DNA of 64,000 nt from the NCBI GenBank assembly GCA_032173965.1, contig CM063294.1, positions 9,600,452 through 9,664,451 on the forward strand. Reading direction: 5' to 3'. Shown here one piece after another: positions 53,291 through 64,000 of this stretch (positions are counted from its first letter, which is position 1; each line of letters opens with the position of its first letter). A program made the translations under genes and the position numbers. The stretch comes from Sitta carolinensis (Eukaryota; Chordata; Aves; Passeriformes; Sittidae). The notes beneath the pieces were generated by a model. That model saw only the letters and a program-made list of their open reading frames with translations, was not told the DNA's origin and did no database searches.

Positions 53291-54484
53291 GCGCTCCCGG
53301 CAGCCGGGCGGTGGGCGGGCGGCACCGCTCCTATTGTATTAAAAATAATACAGCGGAGCACAAATTCATTACAGATAAGTGTGACAGCCAGGAGGAATTA
53401 ACGAGCCCGTCTCTCAGCGCCTGACAAACGCCTCCTTTTGTTCCTGGGATGGGTCCTTGAGTCTTTCAATCTTTGGAGATGCCTCGGCTCATTAAGCACA
53501 TCCTCCTCCAGTAGATCCCAGTGTGCCAGAGGACGGCTCCCAGTATGAGCTGAAGCCAAACTGGCAGGGACATCCCTTGTGCCAGTGCCCAGTGCTAAGC
53601 TGGGCATGCCTTTCTTGGGAGTCAGCGGCCTGGAGTACTGTCCCCAATCACTGTCCCCATGTGGGGTGTGGGGTGGCCAGGGGGAGGTGGGCGAAGCAGC
53701 CCCCGTCCCTGCTGCTGCAGGAAGCACGAGGCTCGTGTGAGCTGAGGACACCCGCCCCAGCGCTCCAGCTGCCGGGCTGGTGGGCACCCAACTCTGCCCT
53801 GCTGGCCAGGCTCCCATGGGCAGAGCAGCCAAGGGCTCATCACCAGCTCTGGGCATTGCCTCCTGCCCTGCACATCCCTGCGGACACCCCTGCTCCTGGG
53901 ACAGAGATGGATCCAGGGGATCCCCACAGTCCCAGAGCCGAGCTAGCTCTGGCAGGTGTTTGGGGGATGCTCATGGTGCTTGTGCCCAGTGTGGGCACTC
54001 CTTTAGGCCCAGCTGTTCCTTGGCATCATCCTGGGCAGTGTCACCTGCTGGATGGCTGCCTGGAGCTGCTGGGGGAGGCAGGAAGGGAAGGGATGGGATG
54101 TGGAGAGGTGTGAGGGACTGGGGTAGCAGCACCGTAGCCAAATGGAGGAGGAAGCTCTCAGCACTGCCGAGCCCTGCCAGTCGCCTCCATGGAGTCAGCA
54201 CAGGGGCCAGGGCCCCAGCAGTTCCTGCTCCATTCTACGCTGGCGCCCAGGGAGGGAGTGGGGCTGGCTGGTGCCACCACACTGGCCACAGCATCCGCTG
54301 TCAGCAACGCCTGAGTGGCACCTGCCTGCTGGCATTGTCCCCATTGTCCCCTGACAGCCAGACGGGGACCCGGCAAGGTCACAGCCTCATCAGGCCCTTG
54401 CAAAGCTCCCAAACAGAGGGAATAACTGCACCAATCCCTGCAGCACTGCCAGCCTAGCCTGCTGTCACCCATTAGCACAGGGCA

Positions 54485-54740
54485 GTTATTTCACTTATCC
54501 GCCCCCCAACATCTTTGCAGAAAATAATTATTGGTCCTTCTCATTGCACCGAGGGATTAAAAGTGGTTAACTCCATTTCCAAAGGCTTTGTTATGTTGGT
54601 TTTCCCTCAGCTGCTGCACAAGGCGATTTCCACAGTGCCACTTAGGCAGCTTTTATCAGGTTGTCTTCTGGAGGTAATTGGGTTTTTCAGGAGCCTGTTT
54701 AAAATTCGTAACCCAGCCTCTTAAACAAAACAAAAACAGC
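54485..54740. promoter_or_regulatory. AT-rich island, candidate conserved non-coding element
   Basis: An abrupt drop in GC covers about 250 bp, with ataattattgg, attaaaagtggttaa and gtaattgggttt motifs (TAAT/ATTA cores). No frame in it resembles a known protein. Confidence 0.3.
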
Positions 54741-57700
54741 AGCGGGGAGAAGAGGAAGCGGCAGCACGAAACATGCAGCAGCTGCAGCCTCTGAAGAGCA
54801 GCTCTGGTCCCTTGGGGCTGGCACCCGGCGGGGGCAGGGACAGGGACAGGCACCAGCCGTGCTGTGGAGTCAGTCTGGAGACAGCCCCTCCAGCTCAGTG
54901 GCTGAGCACAGACTGCTCAGGGACAGGGGGGACCCGGGGTCACTCCCTCACGCTGTGCTCAGGGCGAGGCGAGTCTGTGGTGCTCAGAGCCACCCACGTC
55001 CAGTCCCTGGGGATGCCGGGGCCACCACTCTGCCCCTGCAGCAAGTCACAGACCCCCAGCACACGTGAGGATACCCCAGCACCCACTCACCCATTATCAC
55101 ACCGTGTCAGACACGGGTGTGAATGTGGTCTCACTGCTCGCTCTGCACTCCCCAGCAGCCTTGGGGCTGGTGGGCAGGGAGGGGGGCTCCTGCCATAGCC
55201 TGACCCCAGCTCCACCATGATGCTCCCAGCTGTGGGAGCAGCACCGTGGCGGGGCCCCCTGAGCTCACCAGAGAGGGACAGAGCAAACGAGCAAAAAACA
55301 CCCTTATGGGGTAACTTCTGCTAGCTCCAAGCCCTGAGGGTCTCCCCGGCTCTGGGATTTGCTGGCTGGCTTGGGAGGGGGGATCCTGCTGCCCACCCTG
55401 TGCACCCCTGCAGCCAGAGGGGCTCTGGGCCGACACTGCGGCTGCTGCTGCTCTCCTGCATCACTACACGGCATTAATACCCATCTGCATTGCCACCACA
55501 GCCCAGCCACTGTCACCGTCTGCCCTCTCCTCGCGGGACGAGGGGTGCACTGGGCACCCCCGGCTCATGCCTGCCCCGCTCCGTGCCGCGGGGCGCAGCC
55601 GGGCTGGGAGCGGGCGGGTGGCAGGGCGCTGCGCAGCAGATGGTCGGTGGGGCCGGATCGCGGAACTGCACACAACGAGGGCCGTCCCCGGGGGCAAACA
55701 CAGGAGCTGGCCGTGGCTGTGAGCCAGCGGGGCCCCATCGCGCCCCTGCCCGTCCCAGCAGCGAGCGAGCCGGGGAGGCTGCGGCTGACGGAGGGATGGG
55801 GTGAGGAGAAGGCTGAGCCCCTGGCTTCCCAGCATCGCGGTGTCTCAGGAGGATACCAGAGAGAGAGAGAGGGGTGCTCCCAGTGCTGCTCGGCCCTCCA
55901 GAGCTCCCCGAAATCACCATCTACACCTACAGCTGTGTCACAGACTGATGTAGGGGCTGAATCTCCCAAGGGGGGAGGGACTCATCTCCAGGCTCCAGCT
56001 CAAAAGACTCCAGAGTGGCTGGGATGTCAGCCATGGTGTGACTGAGCGCCTTGGCTTTACCACCACTGCTCTGTGCCCTGTGATGGATGTGGAGCTCTGC
56101 TCACCCAGCCCGATCTCAGAGCCACCCAGAACCCCAAGGAGTCCACATCCCATGAGCTCTGGGGGACGCCGCGATGGACCTGTGGGTGCCAGGGGGCCCC
56201 TGCTGGGCTGGACCCTGCCACTCGAGTGCTGCAGTGGTGACTTCTCATCCCCGCAGCTCCCGACTCCCAGCGTGTGTCCGGTGCCTCTGTGCCATGCATT
56301 ATTAAACAGAGGCACTGCAGCCCCTCGCTGTTTATCCTGCTGTGGCTGTGCGGGGACAGGCTGTGGCAGCCGTGGTGGCTCGCTGCAGACTCAGCCACAA
56401 GATTTAGGCTCACTGCAGGTCTGGCCAGTTCCCCGAACAGGTTTATGACCCCTGAGCTTACTCACCAACCTCCCCTTCCTGTATAGGATGAATCCCAGCT
56501 CCCTGCGGAATAGACACTGCGCCCAGCCTTGGCGCTCTCCCCTAGGCTGCGCTGCCCTGCCCACAGGGCAGGTACAGCACTCACACTCCGAGCGCCTCTA
56601 CAAGGGCACACGCCGAGTCCACCCCATCCATATTCATGGCAGGCACGCACACCCGCGCAGCTCTGCAGGGGCCGGTGCGGAGCCGAGCTGGGTGCAGCAC
56701 TCCAGACACTGCTTGGGAAGCAGACAAAAGCCCCCTGAGCCCCTGTGCTGCCTCCCCATCACCTCACCCTCTGCACACACTGATTTTCATCCTTGCCACA
56801 CGTACAGAGCCCGTGCAGGCACCAGGGACTGGGGTGGTCAGGACTGTGTGGGTAGTGGATGCACAAGGATCATTTCCTGTCTCTGTGTCAGGATGGGATT
56901 TGAGCACCCACTCCCCACAGAAAGCCTCAAAGAGGTTATACCCACCCTCATTTCACTGACAGAAAAAGGACATGAAGGACAAAGGCACGAGTGGCTCAAG
57001 GCTGGGCATCCAGGACATGGCAGAACAATGGCAGCCCCTGTCTGTCCCCTCTCCAGCCAAAACACCCTAAAAAATGGCACTTGCTCCCTGGAAGTTCAGC
57101 CTCATGCTGATGGAGCATTGGTTTTGCAAAGATCCTGTAAGCTCTTTGGGGCACCCGAGTTGAGGACAGAGACTGGGGTGCTTTAACTCCTCTCTGTACC
57201 AGCTTTGCTGGGGAGTGGGAGGAAGTGAGGGTCAAGAGATGCTTGACCCAAACTCCCAGCCTGGCTCTGGGAGAGCATCTGCCTTCTGTGGGGAAAGGGC
57301 TCCTTGTATCCTGTGAGGGGGGGTTTGGGAGCCCAGGTGCTCCATGGCCTGGGCAACAGAGCTGGATAAGGGGGGCAGCCCCAGGGACACCCTGTCCTCG
57401 ATGGCAGCAGATGGCTGCATGGTGGGGGCTCCATGGCAGTGTGGGGGAGACATCTGGGTGCCTGGGCTCTAGCCAAGCTGCAGCTTGGTGGGAGCAGGAT
57501 GAGCCTGAGCTGCCCTGGCTGGGGAGGTGGGGGGGGCACCAAGGAGTGGCTGGGATGGGTGTGGGGTTTGCTGCCCACTCCAGCTGAGACATCCCCCAGC
57601 CTGCCTGTGCTCAGGGTTTCTGCTGTGGCGTGACGCCGGACAGGCACCGTGCTGCTCCAAGAGCTGCTGGGGCTTGGGCCAGAAAATTCATTCTTGGCTG

Positions 57701-57752
57701 CTTTCAGTGGGGTTTGGCTCGTACCTTTCCCATCTGGGGGCTTTCAAATGGG

Positions 57753-57828
57753 AAAAAAAAAAAAAAAAAAAAAAAAAAAACAAAAAAAAAACCCCAAACC
57801 AACAAAAAAACAAGAAGAAAGAAAAAAA
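57753..57828. repeat. Poly(A) and A-rich tract
   Basis: There are 28 consecutive A, then C, then further A-rich sequence with CCCC and CAAGAAG interruptions. The preceding 100 bp do not match CR1 or any tRNA-type SINE that I recognise. I therefore call it simple sequence rather than a retroposon tail. Confidence 0.7.
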
Positions 57829-60800
57829 CCCTGGCCCTGTGCCACCTCCACAGTCACCATCACTGGCCATGGTCTCCAGGTGGGACCGTGCCCAGCATCT
57901 GCTGAGACCCTGAGCTGGTCCTCACTCCTATGGCCTCTGCCTGGTCCTGAGCTGCTTCAGGTGCCTCTTGCCCTGCATCACAGTGTCACCACGATGAGCC
58001 CCCCCCCATCTTGGGTGACCTGACTGGCTCCACTGAGGCAGCCCCAGGTGGTACCTCTGAGCCTCCCCATCTGTCCCATGGCTGTGCCCTATCCCCATAC
58101 CACGGGGAGTGAAATGGCCCCCCCAACCCCCCAAGAGCCACAGCGCTGCCTACCTTGGTGTGTGCAGCACCAGGAGTCTGTTGCTTCAGCACCTAATGCA
58201 GGGGGACAAGGACCTCGTGGGGGTGGCTGGGCATCGCAGGGAGAGCAGGGCCTGGAGAGACATGGACAGCAAAAGGATGAGTGCCTTGGAGGGGCCACAG
58301 GGCCACAGGCACAGACAAAGTGGAATCACTAGATGGGTGACAGACAGAGCACAGTGCTTGCTGCCCTCTCCTCCACCTGGGTGGGTCTGTGTAGTCCCCT
58401 CGTCCCGATCTCCAAGGATGGGAGCAACCTGCTGCCAAGAGCCACCATCCCTGAAGGTGGGAGCCCAGCAGGGCTGGGTGACAGGCTGCAGGAGCTGGCA
58501 GCTCATCAGAGTCTTTGGTCCCCTTCTGGATCAGGGGCACCCACTCTGCTGCTGGCAGAGGACTCCTGGCCATCTCTGCAGGTACCTGGCAGTTCAGATG
58601 CCTTCATTAAAAATTTACACGGCTCTCAACTCTTTATAGGTTTTAAAATTTTGCATTAACTCTGCCTTCCTTAGCTTGCACATGATGAATTTCTTCTTTG
58701 GAGAAATAATGGCAAGTTAAAACAAGCCACCAAACAAAAGTCCAGCAACTGGAGGAAGCCTGATGCCACTTTGGGCTCCCCCTCCTGCTGGACTTCAGGA
58801 AACTTCTGTCTGGGGATCTCATCCTTCCTTCAAATGTCCTTGAAACCCCCCTGTGATGCTTGGGGAGATGCAGGGGGATGCTGGCCTGAGCAGGGACTGG
58901 GTACCAGGATTCTGGGTGCCACTCTGGCAGTTTCTGGGGTGGGCTCATGTCACCGTGACACGTGTCATGAGCGTGATTTCTCCTCTGCAACTCAAGAAGC
59001 AGGTTCCCTGGGAAGTTACAAATTCAACCTGATTTCAAGCAAAGGCTTTTCCTCCACTCTGGGGAAGGAGGGAGGCTTTGGCAAATTGGAGATAAATATA
59101 TGACCCAGGGGAGCCAGGGGAAATACAGGCAAACACCGACGCTGTGGAGGAGCAGGAGTTGGGATGGATGGAGACTGCATTTTTAAAAGCTTTACAGAGC
59201 AGGGATGCCTCATTCCGACCCTGGGAGCAGGAGACACTGACAGCCCCTGGGAACAGGGTTTGGGGGAGCTGGCTGTGGAAAGAGGCAAAGGGTCCCCACC
59301 CAGTGGGACCTCAGAGGAGACCCCAGAACGGTGACTGGAGCCCTGGAAATGCAATGCTAAGAGCTCAGCCTGGGAAGGGCTCAGCAGCAGCTGAAGGTGA
59401 CCTTTGCTGGGGACAACCACTGTCTCCTTTGGGATGTGGGAAGGCTGTGAAGCAGGGTGAGACGGGCTGCAGAGAGCTGCAGGGAAGTGCTCCTGGGGGC
59501 GTCTGGTTTCCAGACAGTGCCGTGCCAAGGAGACAGCTGGGCTGGGACTGGATCAGCCTGGCTCTGCTGGCGGTGCCCTGGGGTGCAGATCAGCAGATAT
59601 TTATTTGCTGAAACCCCAGAGGGTGGGAAGAACAAGAACAACCTGCCCAGGTACCTGAGAGAATGCAGAGTCCTGAGGGGTGCTGCTCCAACCCCTGCAG
59701 GGTATTTTTTATTTCAGGCAGACCAAAGAGGTTTTTTAACTCCTTTGCAATAGGTAGAGCCTGCCAGTACCATGAAGATGCATCTCACCTGGACACTAGC
59801 TGCACTAGCTCAGTCTGTCTGTCCAGGCAGCCAGACACCAGCCACAGCCAAAGCAGAGGACAAGGAACAGCAGAGCAGGGTGATGGTGCCAGAATGCCCC
59901 CAGCTCCAGGGACAGCAGTACCCCAGGTGCTGGCAGGGATGTTTTGATCCAATCTGGACACAGGACACAGTATCCAGGGAAAACTTAATGCTGAAGATGA
60001 AACATTAGTGAGTCCACAACTCTTCTGCTTTGGCACATCCAGCTCTCAGCACCCTGCTTGAATAGCTGAGCTTGTCCAAATGTCTGAGAGGAGGGGGGGC
60101 AGCGAGGTGCACAGGCTGAGAAACTCAGGGCACATCTCAAAGCACTTCCCTTGCCTGAGGGAGAGGCTACTGGGACCTGCCTTGGGTCTGGCACCAGTTT
60201 TCTGTCTGGGTGGCAGGTGAGAAGGAAGGTTCAGAGTCCCCAGTGTTTGGGAAAAGTGCTAGCAGTGCACTGTCCTGGCTCTCATGCTGGGATGTAGAGG
60301 ACTCAGGGTGCCATGCCACACCAGGCAGCCCCCAGAGGCATTCCCAGCTGAGGTCTGTACCTGAGCCGACCTGCCTTGCCTCCAAAAAGCAGATCCTCAG
60401 CCTCAAACATCTCAATACCTCTTGCACAATTCCTCTCCCCTCAGACTGGAGCAGGTCTGGGTTGCACCATTGTGGGGCTCTGGGATTTGACTGAGATAAG
60501 CAATGTTTCTGAACTTCTGGTGAGTGTCACAGCAGGGGCTGGTGACACCAGTTAGGGAGGGATGGACCTGCTGGCCTGGCTGTGGTGCAGAACAACACGC
60601 AAAGGTGACAGTGGCTCCTGGCAAGGCACTGGGATGATCTAGTGAGCCTGAAGGCACAGCCTGGAGAGCCCACAGCTGGACAGGGCAGATGGTCTGGGTC
60701 TCTGCAGCCAGGAAGGCTCCGTGGGACCGGTGGAGGCAGAGGGGAAAGCTCCTGGGACGAGCGAGCAGAGCGCACTCAGGCGAGAGCAGCCCGCAGGAGC

Positions 60801-62349
60801 ACAGCTTGTTTACCCTGGCTGAGCAGGCCTGATTGCTCTCTATAAATACACCCAGAGAATAAACACCGGGGAGGGAGAGGATCATTTAAACTCGAGGATG
60901 ATGCTGGCATAAGAACAAATGGCAAGGCCTGGCCAGGAACACACAGAGGCTGCGGGCGAGAGCAGAGATCCTCTGGCCTCAGGGAAGGTCCTCTGGGTCC
61001 AGCCCTGGCTGTTGGGGCAGTGTGTGATGCCCAAGGGCTTGGGCTTGGTGCCAGTGGGAGAGGCAGCAGCCTGGGCCATATCATGCTCTCCTGCCATACC
61101 AGACCTCCTGAGCTCCAGGCCACAGGGGCACATTGGTGTAGGAATGGAGATGTGCCACACTGCCAGTGATCACTGCCTCTTCCCTAGAGGGTGTTTCCAC
61201 AGGACTGGACCTCTGCTGGGACTTCTCATCTCCAGAGCATAAACCAGGCTGGGCAACTCAACACATCTCCCCTTGGCTCCTGATTTGGGCCTGGTGGGCT
61301 GTGCCTGGAAGCAGCCTCTGCAGAAACCCAGGGAAGAGCCAAGGTGTGAACCACAATCATCCTCCAGTGCTGTGAGGTGTTCCGAGCTCTGTCTGCTCGG
61401 GGTCATTTCAATACTAATGTCATCACACAAAGCAATCGAAGAAACAAACACTTGGCCTCCAGCCAAGTGAGACTTTGAGACATTTTTCTGTGCCAGTTTG
61501 TCTCAGCTGAGCTGTCTCTGGTTTCCCCAGGAGGCTGAGGGTCAGACACTGTGAGCAGCATGACTGGATGGGGACGGAGCTCCTTTGTTTCCATACTGGA
61601 GCCTGTCCTGGCAACCCTTGGGGTCCTGCAGCCTCAGAGACACAAGGGCAGGTTTGGCAGGGAGGACACTCCCTGCGCCCCCAGCCTGGCCCATCCTTCC
61701 TCATCCTCTATTTGCCAAACCCAGCACCTCAGCTTGACTGGAATCCCTGGCCAGCAGCTGCCACCACCACGGAGCCCGCTGGTAGCAGGGAGAAGCCCTG
61801 AGCCCTGTTCTGAGCGACGGTGCCAGCCCTGCTTCTCTGCTCTGACTCACCACACCGCCAGCCTCGGGCAGTGGCTGCCCGGTCACGCTCGTGCCATGCG
61901 GGTGGCACTGCCACCGCGTGCTGCCAAGGCCTGGATCACGGCAGCCACCTGCCCGTGTGCTGTGGGCACGGCGCCGGGGGCACGGTGGGGAGAGGGGCTG
62001 GAGCGTGAGGCTTAGGAGGCGCTTTGTGCAGAGGGGAGAGGGGTTGGATCTCAGGGGGCTGGGAACGGAGAAGCTGGAATGCTCCACGAGCGGTTGGACT
62101 CAGCCGTGGAGAGCAGGGCGGAGGAGGGAGCCGCTGATGGGAGGGCATGGGAAGAGCCCGGCAGGTCCCGGAGATCCCCACAAGGTGCACGGAGCCTCCC
62201 GGCCGCAGGCAGGGGGAGATGGCGGGACCAGGTCGCATCCTCTCCCTGCCCACAGCCCCCCTGTGCGGAGCCTTCACGGAGGAGCTGTAGGGGGAATCCA
62301 AAGCCCGGTCCGGCGGTGACAGCCCTTCTCCTGCCATCCCCTGCACATC

Positions 62350-62900
62350 GGCGCGTCCCCCCTCCCCTGACCTGCGGGTGGGCAGCCCGGGGGCGCGCCG
62401 CTCAGCTCTGCATCTTGCACTCGCACCCCGCATCACCCGCATCCTTCCCCGCATCCTTCCCCGCATCCCGCCCCGCATGCCGCATCCCGCCGCTCCGCGG
62501 CCGCCGCCCCGTTATATAAGCCGGCGGCCCCGGGAGGCTCGGCGGGCCGATCCCCGTGCCCGGCCCCCCCGGGCTCTGCGGCACGGCGGGCCCGGCCCGG
62601 CCCGGCCCGGTCCCGCACCCACCTGGCTGGCTCGGCGCGGCTCCGGTGCGCCCCGTCCGCCCCCGGCGCAGAGAAGGAGCCGCCGCCGGAAGGGAGGCGG
62701 GAGCCGTAGCGGTACAGGGGGGGCCCGGTGCTGGCTCCCCCTCCGCCGCACGGCCTCCCGGGCGGGGCCGTCTCCGTGCCCGCCTCCGGACCGCCCCGCG
62801 CCCCGGGCGGCAGCCCCGGCCCGGCCTTCCGCCCCGGTACCGGGCGGGTTCCCTCCGGTACCCGGTAATTGCTGCTCTGGTACCCAGATGCCCCCCGCCC
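62350..62900. promoter_or_regulatory. Second CpG island with a palindromic TATA box
   Basis: CpG density is very high across the interval. TTATATAA at 62512-62519 reads as a TATA box on both strands. On minus it could start a transcript toward CPLX2, with a plausible donor CCGCAG|GTCAGG at 62372/62371. On plus it could start a transcript leaving the window. Which gene it serves is unknown; an alternative upstream CPLX2 promoter is my best guess. Confidence 0.5.
62428..62490. repeat. CCGCATCC-type short tandem repeat in the CpG island
   Basis: About six imperfect copies of cgcatccttccc/cgcatcccgccc (roughly 12 bp) lie just on the CPLX2 side of the TATA palindrome. Confidence 0.75.
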
Positions 62901-64000
62901 CCGCTATTCAACCATCCGCCCCCCTGCAACCCGGCTGTGCCCCCTCACCCCGCATCACCCCCAGTACCATTTGTGCCTACAGCTGCACCTCCAGTGCTAT
63001 GACAGCCACCCCCAGGACGTGCCCATTTCTTCCAGTACCCCATTTCTTGGCCACCCGTTTCTCCAATACCCAGCAATTCCTCCCACTCCCTGGCCATCCC
63101 TCTGAACCCCCTGGACCTGCCAGTTTGCCCCCATCCAGCAATTCCTTCTAATATTTGCTCTCTCCCTGCAGGCCCCGGTGCTTCTCTGCCCGCTTGAGTT
63201 GCTGATTCCTCTCCCATGGCACTGCCGACCTCTCCAGAGGAGGGGTCTCTAGACAGGGCACCTCTGGGTGTCTCAGGTGCCAGCAATGCACCCCAGATCA
63301 GAAATCCCTGCTGCACAAAGCCCTTGCCCAGGTTCTCTTGCAGAGTGACCCAAGGATGGGGGTGATGAAGAGCCATGAGCCCACTGGAGGAAAGCCAGGG
63401 GGGAGCAGAGGAGGTGGAGAGGCTGGAGCAGGGGCTACTCTGGGAGCTGCAGAGCTCCAGGGTGGGGATATGGGCAGGCTGGCCATGTGCTGCTGCTCGG
63501 GGTAGGGAACAGCAGAAGCAGGGAGTGTGACAAGAGCAAGAATTTGTCCACAGAGGTTTTAAGAAGCCAGCCTGGTTCAGGGATTGGTGCAGGGCATGGT
63601 CAAGAGGACTGCAAGATCCTCAGTGGCCTGAGGGGCTGGAACTCATCCTCCCACTGCCCAGACCCTCTCCACAGGCTGCTGCCCTTGTGTTCCTGGCAGG
63701 CAGGTGAGGCCCTTTCTCCTCCTAGGTTTCGTTTTGGGTTTGTGGCTGTTCAGAACAGCTCCCACCAAGCCCTTGAGATACTCTGGAGCTGGTGCTTTCT
63801 GGGGTGTGCTCCTTGCATTGCAGCTTGTGTTTGCAATCTGGCCATTGGGATCTCTGATCGCTCCCTTAACAGGGCGTCCTGTCTCTCCCTCCTGACAAAG
63901 GGGTGCAAGACAGGGGCTGCGTCTTAGTGCCCGAGGAGCGCTCGGCACCATGGCCCCAGGAGAGTTTGCTGCTCACATTTCCCACCCTGGGGAATCCTTC
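62901..64000. other. Window end, no gene identified
   Basis: After the CpG island the sequence becomes C/A-rich on plus (repeated ccccca and cctccag phrases) and then ordinary. No exon can be supported. A hydrophobic frame at 63704-63895 lacks any partner exon or family signature. Confidence 0.4.

Larger units (their letters stand above)
52171..62340. other. Gene-free region upstream of CPLX2
   Basis: About 10 kb show no exon chain I can support on either strand. The region holds local AT-rich islands (about 53.33-53.42, 54.48-54.74, 58.59-58.76 and 60.83-60.91 kb), simple repeats and otherwise unremarkable GC-rich DNA. Its place upstream of CPLX2 makes a 5' intron or distal regulatory domain the likeliest role. 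Confidence 0.5.

Noticed and set aside
57630..57828. Possible processed retroposon ending in poly(A)
   Set aside because: The preceding sequence shows no gene or SINE similarity and I could not see target-site duplications.
63704..63895. Hydrophobic 63-codon frame on plus resembling a membrane protein
   Set aside because: No family signature, no second exon and no promoter or poly(A) context.

Overview
This is vertebrate nuclear DNA, most likely from a bird and from a small GC-rich chromosome. The reasons are multi-exon genes with GT-AG introns, short introns, promoter CpG islands, and decayed CR1 LINE fragments as the only recognisable interspersed repeats. Every gene I could identify belongs to the block that in human lies at 5q35.2. 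Human gene order and protein families are from memory; all exon coordinates were read from the sequence and checked for reading-frame phase. Layout, left to right: FAF2 (minus, 11 coding exons, 445 aa), CLTB (plus, 6 coding exons including the neuronal cassette, 227 aa), HIGD2A (minus, 2 exons, 93 aa), NOP16 (plus, 5 exons, 179 aa), KIAA1191 (plus, 7 exons, 306 aa), SIMC1 (minus, 10 exons, 672 aa), THOC3 (plus, 6 exons, 323 aa) and CPLX2 (minus, 3 coding exons, 134 aa, plus a probable non-coding first exon near 51.7 kb). All eight reading frames close from ATG to stop with matching phases, so none is a pseudogene.

The genes are packed as divergent and convergent pairs. Head-to-head promoters serve FAF2/CLTB (14.60-15.46 kb), HIGD2A/NOP16 (182 bp between start codons) and SIMC1/THOC3 (134 bp). 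CLTB/HIGD2A, KIAA1191/SIMC1 and THOC3/CPLX2 converge. The products do not form one pathway. They cover ER protein quality control (FAF2), clathrin coats (CLTB), respiratory-chain assembly (HIGD2A), ribosome biogenesis (NOP16), SUMO/SMC5-6 genome surveillance (SIMC1), mRNA export (THOC3) and synaptic vesicle fusion (CPLX2).

From about 52 kb to 64 kb I find no protein-coding gene. This stretch lies upstream of CPLX2 and holds AT-rich islands that look like regulatory elements, a perfect CRE, a second CpG island with a palindromic TATA box near 62.5 kb, and simple repeats. I found no novel biological system. The most notable observations are a roughly 325-bp tandem duplication of the SIMC1 tail and 3' UTR, two perfect REST/RE1 half-sites in everted order at the CPLX2 first-exon splice donor, two GC-AG introns, a short upstream ORF in KIAA1191, and a CU-rich tract in front of the CLTB neuronal exon.
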